In this document: piece by piece, positions 12,829 through 17,425 of the stretch | Layout of the letters: every line of letters begins with the position of its first letter | Numbering within the stretch: position 1 is the stretch's first letter | Source: Rhodospirillaceae bacterium | Lineage (GTDB): Bacteria; Pseudomonadota; Alphaproteobacteria; UBA8366; GCA-2717185 | Reading direction: 5' to 3' | Assembly: GCA_018660965.1 (NCBI GenBank) | Contig: JABJJH010000585.1 | Span: 1-17,425, forward strand | Length of the DNA: 17,425 bases | Made by a program: the position numbers and the translations under genes | Notes under the pieces: generated by a model | Told to the model about the DNA's origin: nothing | The model's input: only the letters and a program-made list of their open reading frames with translations | Database searches by the model: none

Positions 12829-15504
12829 CTACGTATCGGCCGCCGTATCAGCCAGAGCCGCTTGCGCCGCCGCTAACCGGGCGATGGGCACCCGGAACGG
12901 GGAACAGGACACATAATCGAGACCCGCACGATGGCAGAACGCCACGGAGGCCGGGTCGCCGCCATGTTCGCCGCAAATGCCGAGCTTCAATTTCGGGCGA
13001 ACGGCGCGACCACGCTCGGCGCCGATTTTGATCAATTCGCCAACGCCGTCCTGATCGAGCGAGATGAACGGGTCGATCGCAAAAATTCCCGATTTTTCAT
13101 AATCCGCCATGAACGTGGCGGCGTCGTCGCGGCTGATGCCGAATGTCGTCTGGGTCAGATCATTGGTGCCGAAGCTGAAGAATTCCGCCGTCTCCGCGAT
13201 TTCCCCGGCCATCAGGCACGCCCGCGGCAATTCGATCATGGTGCCCACGGTATAGTTCGGTCGCGTCCCCTGTTCGCTCGCCACGGCGTCGGCGGTACGG
13301 TCGATCACCGCTTTCAGAATATCGAGTTCGCGCTTGGTCGCGATCAACGGGACCATGACTTCCAGATCAACCGCCGCACCGGTTTCCTTGGCGGCGATGA
13401 TAGCGGCTTCGAACAACGCGCGGGCCTGCATTTCGCAAATTTCCGGAAAGGTGATCGCCAGACGACAGCCGCGATGCCCCAGCATCGGGTTCGATTCCTC
13501 CAGCCGGATCGCGCGTTGGCGAACCTGTTCAACCGAAACGCCCGCCGCCGCCGCGACTTCCGCGATTTCCGCGTCGCCCTTCGGCAGAAATTCATGCAAG
13601 GGCGGGTCCAGCAACCGCACCGTCACCGGCAAGCCTTTCATCAAACGGAACAGTTCGATGAAATCGTCGCGCTGCATCGGCAAAATCTTGTCCAGCGCCG
13701 CCCGGCGGCCCGCCTCGTCGGATGCGACGATCATTTCACGCACCGCGACGATCCGCTCGCCATCGAAAAACATGTGTTCGGTCCGCGACAACCCGATTCC
13801 GTCGGCGCCGAAACGAAGCGCGGCGCGCACTTCTTCCGCCGTTTCCGCATTGGTGCGCACACCCAGCGTGCGAATATCGTCCGCCCAGGACATCAGGACG
13901 GCAAAGTCATCGGATAACACAGGTTCGATGGTCGCGACCTCGCCCACCATAATCTCGCCGGTCGATCCGTCGATGGTGATGACCTCCCCCGCGTTCACGG
14001 TCAAATCGCGGACATACAAGGCGTTGGCCTGATAATCGATGCGCAATTCACCCGCGCCCGCGACACAGGGACGGCCCATGCCGCGCGCCACGACGGCGGC
14101 GTGACTGGTCATGCCGCCCCGCGCGGTCAAAATGCCCTTTGCGGCGTGCATGCCGTGGATGTCTTCCGGACTGGTCTCTATCCGGACAAGCAGAACCGCC
14201 TCGCCCAGGCCCGCGCGCTTTTCGGCCTCATCGGCGGAAAACACCACCGCCCCGCAGGCCGCGCCAGGCGACGCCGGAAGCCCGCGCGCGATGACGTTTC
14301 GGTTCACGCTGGGGTCCAATGTGGGGTGCAACAACTGGTCCAGGCTGGCCGGTTCAATTCGTCCTACCGCCATCGCCTTGTCGATCAAGCCTTCCCGGGC
14401 CATGTCCACGGCGATTTTAAGGCCGGCGGCGGTCGTGCGCTTCCCGTCCCGGGTTTGCAGCATCCACAGCTTGCCTTGTTGCACCGTGAATTCAATATCC
14501 TGCATATCGCGGTAATGGGCTTCGAGATTGCCCCGCACGTCGAGAAGCTGTTTGAAGATGTCCGGCATGACCGCTTCCATCGACGGCGCCTTGGAATTGT
14601 TTTTCGTCTTGCCGTATTCGGTCAGGTGCTGCGGCGTGCGGATGCCCGCAACCACGTCCTCGCCCTGAGCGTTGACGAGATATTCGCCGTAAAACGCGTT
14701 CTCGCCGGTCGAAGGGTCGCGCGTGAACGCGACGCCGGTGGCGCAGTCGTCGCCCATGTTGCCGAACACCATGGCCTGCACGTTCACCGCCGTGCCCCAT
14801 GCTTCGGGAATGTCATGCAAGCGTCGATACGTCGTTGCGCGGGGAATGCGCCAACTGCCGAACACCGCGCTGATAGCGCCCCAAAGCTGTTGCCGGGGGT
14901 CTTCGGGAAACGGCGTCCCCAGTTCTTCCTCGACCTTTTCCTTGTAGGCCGCAACCAGATGCTGCAAATCGTCGGCGTCCAGTTCCGTGTCCAGGGTAAT
15001 GCCACGATCTTCCTTGTGCATTTCGAGGATGTCCTCGAAATAATAATGCTCAACGCCCAGCACGACGTCGCCGTACATCTGGATAAACCGGCGGTAACTG
15101 TCATAGGCGAAACGCGGGTCGCCGCTTTTCGCGGCCAGCCCCTGCACGGTGGCGTCGTTCAGCCCCAAATTCAGCACCGTGTCCATCATGCCGGGCATCG
15201 ACACGCGCGCGCCGGAACGAACCGACACCAGCAACGGATTTTCCGGGTCGCCGAACGCCATGCCCACCGCGCGTTCAACCTCTGTAAGCGCGGAATTGAC
15301 CTGGGCCTTCAAGGCGTCGGGAAATGTTTCGTCATTGTCGTAATAATGGGTGCAGACTTCGGTGGTGATTGAAAATCCCGGCGGCACCGGCAGTCCGAGA
15401 TTACACATTTCCGCCAGATTGGCGCCCTTGCCGCCCAGCAAGTTGCGCATGTCGGCTTTGCCTTCCGCCGATCCGGCGCCAAAGCCGTAGACCCACTTCG
15501 TCAT
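12829..15504 (-). CDS. ppdK: Pyruvate, phosphate dikinase
   Basis: An 891-residue full-length enzyme interconverting pyruvate, ATP and phosphate with phosphoenolpyruvate, AMP and pyrophosphate in the cytoplasm. It can feed gluconeogenesis or run in the glycolytic direction. The N-terminal ATP-grasp domain has LLGGKGANLAEM (22-33), SVRSGARVSMPGMMDTVLNLG (94-114) and VAFTRDPSTGE (258-268). The swivelling phosphohistidine domain has GGMTSHAAVVARGMGRPCV, with catalytic H468 and T466, the residue phosphorylated by PDRP-type regulators in other organisms. The C-terminal TIM barrel has GLSRTEHMF, HRGCRLA, FSFGTNDLTQTTFG and the catalytic Cys C844 in GICGEHGGDP. All key residues are intact. The ATG at 15504 lies 3 bases after the glyS stop (TAG-AGA-ATG), showing operon coupling. 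The glyS-ppdK order is one I associate with alphaproteobacteria. Confidence 0.97.
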   Translation of the reverse strand: MTKWVYGFGAGSAEGKADMRNLLGGKGANLAEMCNLGLPVPPGFSITTEVCTHYYDNDETFPDALKAQVNSALTEVERAVGMAFGDPENPLLVSVRSGARVSMPGMMDTVLNLGLNDATVQGLAAKSGDPRFAYDSYRRFIQMYGDVVLGVEHYYFEDILEMHKEDRGITLDTELDADDLQHLVAAYKEKVEEELGTPFPEDPRQQLWGAISAVFGSWRIPRATTYRRLHDIPEAWGTAVNVQAMVFGNMGDDCATGVAFTRDPSTGENAFYGEYLVNAQGEDVVAGIRTPQHLTEYGKTKNNSKAPSMEAVMPDIFKQLLDVRGNLEAHYRDMQDIEFTVQQGKLWMLQTRDGKRTTAAGLKIAVDMAREGLIDKAMAVGRIEPASLDQLLHPTLDPSVNRNVIARGLPASPGAACGAVVFSADEAEKRAGLGEAVLLVRIETSPEDIHGMHAAKGILTARGGMTSHAAVVARGMGRPCVAGAGELRIDYQANALYVRDLTVNAGEVITIDGSTGEIMVGEVATIEPVLSDDFAVLMSWADDIRTLGVRTNAETAEEVRAALRFGADGIGLSRTEHMFFDGERIVAVREMIVASDEAGRRAALDKILPMQRDDFIELFRLMKGLPVTVRLLDPPLHEFLPKGDAEIAEVAAAAGVSVEQVRQRAIRLEESNPMLGHRGCRLAITFPEICEMQARALFEAAIIAAKETGAAVDLEVMVPLIATKRELDILKAVIDRTADAVASEQGTRPNYTVGTMIELPRACLMAGEIAETAEFFSFGTNDLTQTTFGISRDDAATFMADYEKSGIFAIDPFISLDQDGVGELIKIGAERGRAVRPKLKLGICGEHGGDPASVAFCHRAGLDYVSCSPFRVPIARLAAAQAALADTAADT

Positions 15505-15507
15505 TCT

Positions 15508-17425
15508 CTAACCCTCGATCTGGCTGAAATCCGCGACGCTATTCATTACCCAAGTCATATATGCGAGCAAGCAGAGTCTGTTCTTCCGCACAACGGGATC
15601 GTCGTCGTTTACGGTCACCGTGTCGAAAAAGGCGTCGACCGGACGCCGCAACCCGGCCAGCGAGGCCATTGCGCCCGCATAGTCTTCGTCCGTCGATTGC
15701 TGCGTCACGATTGTCTCGGCGTTCCGCAAGGCGGTGTGGAGTCCGTCTTCGTCGCCTGCCGCCAGCGATGGATCGTAATCGCCGCGTTGAAAGCGAACGC
15801 CGTCCTTTTTCTCTTCGATCCGCACGATATTGGCGCCGCGCCGGAAGGCGGTCAGCAGATTGCCGCCATCTTCGCTATCCAGGAACCCGGCCAGCGCATC
15901 AACGCGCGCCAGCAGGCGCACCAGATCATCCTCGTCGCCAATTGCGAACACCGCCGCGACCAGATCGTGCCGAACCCCGCGTTCGCGCAAATGCACCTTC
16001 AGGCGGTCGGCGAAAAACGACAACAGATCGCGCGCCGCGGCGCGGGCCGTTTCCGCCGGATCGGGGTCGTCGCGCAAACAAATTTGTTCGTCCTGATACA
16101 ACCGCATCGCCGATGCGAACGCCGTCATCAGATTGAACCGCAGGTTATTTTCCAAAATCAGCCGAATGACGCCCAACGCGGCGCGGCGCAAGGCGAAGGG
16201 GTCCTTCGATCCCGTCGGCTTTTCGTCGATCAGCCAGAACCCGACCAGGGTGTCTATTTTATCGGCCAGCGCCACCGCTGCCGAATTGGGCGCCGTCGGG
16301 CAGGAATCGTTCGGCCCCACCGGCGAATAATGTTCCGCGATGGCGTCCGCCACCACCTGCGACTCGCCTTCGCCCAGCGCGTAATATCGCCCCATGACGC
16401 CCTGTAAATCCGGAAATTCCGCGACCATGCCGGTGACCAGATCGGCCTTGCACAACGTCGCGGCGCTGCGCACGGCGGCGCGGTCCGCACCGGGAATATT
16501 GTCCACCAGATCGGTCGCCAGCGCGGTGATCCGCTGCACCTTTTCCGCGACCGTGCCCAGCTTGGCGTGAAAGACAATGGCGCCCAGGGCCGGCGCCCGG
16601 TCTTCCAACCGGGTGCGACGATCCTGATCCCAGAAGAATTTGGCGTCGGACAAGCGCGCCCGCAACACCCGTTCGTTGCCCGCGATGATGGCCGCGCCAC
16701 CATCAGCGGCGTCCATGTTGGCGACGAACCCGAAGCGCGGGGCCAGCGTCCCGTCGCCGTTCAACAGCGAAAAATATTTCTGGTGCGCGCGCATCGACGA
16801 CGTCAGCGCTTCGCCCGGCAACGCCATAAATGCCGCACCGATGTCGCCCAGCAACGGAACCGGCCATTCGACCAGCCCGGCCACTTCATCCAAGAGCGCC
16901 GGGTCGTCTTTAATACGCAGCCCTTCGGCGGCGGCCTGTTCGGTCAATCCCGCTTCGATGACCGACCGGCGTTCGGCGGGGTCCAGCATGACATGCGCGT
17001 CGCGGAGTTTTTTTGTGTAATCGGCGAAGGACGTGACCTCGATGGAGGCGGGCGCCAGGAAACGGTGGCCAACAGTTTGGCGGCCTGCATGTATTCTACG
17101 AAAAATCTCATCAGAATTGGGTTGGTTCATTAATTCCACAACATGTTGAAGTGAACCATCGCCATCCTTTAAGGCTTTGCCTCGCGTCAAATCGTATTCA
17201 AGGTCCAGATCCTGACCACCCAATATCCCAATTATAGAGTGTAGCGGTCGAACCCAGCGTAATTGGGTGTCGTTCCAGCGCATTGATTTTGGCCACGGCA
17301 CAGCATCAATTGCCTCACGTAACAACTCAGGCAAAACACGGCTCGTCGATCCGCCTTGCTTTATTTGAACCGCGAACCACACCTCGCCCTTGCCAGTGTC
17401 GCGTTTTTCGCACTGATCCAGCGAG
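15508..17425 (-). CDS. glyS: Glycine--tRNA ligase beta subunit, 5' end outside window
   Basis: The frame runs from the right edge without a stop to TAG at 15508-15510, about 639 codons; the usual length is near 690, so roughly the first 50-100 residues are missing. The beta subunit pairs with GlyQ in the alpha2beta2 enzyme that charges tRNA-Gly, and supplies tRNA recognition. Visible marks are DTGKGEVWFAV at the edge, PWPKSMRW, GHRFLAP, LTSSMRAHQKYF, FVANMDA, GNERVLRARLSDAKFFW, FHAKLGTVAEKVQR (HD-like), CKADLVTGMVAEFPDLQGVMGRYYA and a DALR-type anticodon-binding C-terminus (about the last 110 residues). An internal GTG at 17382 could be mistaken for the start, but coding similarity continues upstream of it. 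About 30 residues between LDLEYDL and IHAGRQTVGHRF look like an insertion and coincide with a GC drop. It is followed by ppdK 3 bases later. Confidence 0.95.
   Translation of the reverse strand, partial: SLDQCEKRDTGKGEVWFAVQIKQGGSTSRVLPELLREAIDAVPWPKSMRWNDTQLRWVRPLHSIIGILGGQDLDLEYDLTRGKALKDGDGSLQHVVELMNQPNSDEIFRRIHAGRQTVGHRFLAPASIEVTSFADYTKKLRDAHVMLDPAERRSVIEAGLTEQAAAEGLRIKDDPALLDEVAGLVEWPVPLLGDIGAAFMALPGEALTSSMRAHQKYFSLLNGDGTLAPRFGFVANMDAADGGAAIIAGNERVLRARLSDAKFFWDQDRRTRLEDRAPALGAIVFHAKLGTVAEKVQRITALATDLVDNIPGADRAAVRSAATLCKADLVTGMVAEFPDLQGVMGRYYALGEGESQVVADAIAEHYSPVGPNDSCPTAPNSAAVALADKIDTLVGFWLIDEKPTGSKDPFALRRAALGVIRLILENNLRFNLMTAFASAMRLYQDEQICLRDDPDPAETARAAARDLLSFFADRLKVHLRERGVRHDLVAAVFAIGDEDDLVRLLARVDALAGFLDSEDGGNLLTAFRRGANIVRIEEKKDGVRFQRGDYDPSLAAGDEDGLHTALRNAETIVTQQSTDEDYAGAMASLAGLRRPVDAFFDTVTVNDDDPVVRKNRLCLLAYMTWVMNSVADFSQIEG
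17095..17187 (-). other. Apparent in-frame insertion within glyS, low GC
   Basis: In GlyS the stretch from PLHSI to GHRF is, as I recall for E. coli and other alphaproteobacteria, about 30 residues; here it is about 62. The extra part is roughly TRGKALKDGDG through SDEIFRR. Positions 17101-17160 are about 35% GC by count, against 60-70% for most of the gene downstream and about 52% from 17161 to 17400. The segment is in frame, charged and soluble-looking, with no repeat or intein motif. Confidence 0.5.

Noticed and set aside
14101..15372. A 423-codon open frame on the plus strand inside ppdK, and another at 12931-13917
   Set aside because: Both lie antisense to a complete, motif-rich ppdK, and their composition (His, Arg, Gly) is typical of shadow frames.
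15508..17382. GTG at 17382 as the true start of glyS
   Set aside because: The frame continues upstream to the window edge with family-like residues (SLDQCEKRDTGKGE), so the gene is cut by the window and not short.
1..17425. CRISPR arrays, tRNA/rRNA genes, insertion sequences, integrase or attachment sites
   Set aside because: I scanned by eye for regularly spaced repeats, tRNA-like cloverleaf ends and transposase-like proteins and found none.

Overview
The window (about 62% GC overall) looks like chromosomal DNA of an alphaproteobacterium. The glyS-ppdK pairing, the style of the GlyS and YgfZ proteins and the codon use fit a Rhodospirillales-like lineage, but that placement is inference. Nothing phage-, IS- or plasmid-like is visible, there are no tRNA or rRNA genes, and I found no CRISPR array.

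Layout. (1) 1-254, plus: the tail of a D-2-hydroxyacid dehydrogenase. (2) 269-2522, minus: an SCP2-type thiolase followed by an AcuI/YhdH-type acryloyl-CoA reductase, a small acyl-CoA module. (3) 2585-4684, minus: a 699-residue membrane-anchored class III adenylate cyclase of lower GC than its neighbours, followed by an AT-richer intergenic stretch. (4) 4949-5839, minus: the folate-dependent Fe-S protein YgfZ. (5) 6052-12460, plus: six tightly packed genes, namely three glycosyltransferases (GT9, GT2, GT4), an AsnB-type glutamine amidotransferase, a dihydroorotase-family amidohydrolase and an OsmC-like protein. The first four are joined by 1- to 4-base overlaps. (6) 12473-17425, minus: a glyS-ppdK-VOC operon; glyS runs off the right edge.

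How it works together. The plus-strand operon most likely assembles a surface glycan (LPS core or similar), with the AsnB-like enzyme either making asparagine or amidating a sugar acid. All three non-glycosyltransferase enzymes in this operon carry a change at a residue that is normally catalytic or metal-binding: Ala for the oxyanion Gly in AsnB, Gln for the first zinc His in the dihydroorotase, Asp for the peroxidatic Cys in OsmC. This is the most interesting pattern in the window, although each change could simply mark a known subfamily. The minus-strand glyS-ppdK operon is housekeeping. Its oddity is inside glyS, where about 30 extra residues sit at a sharp local drop in GC.

Most of the window is ordinary core genome. 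I do not see a clearly new defence, mobile or regulatory system.
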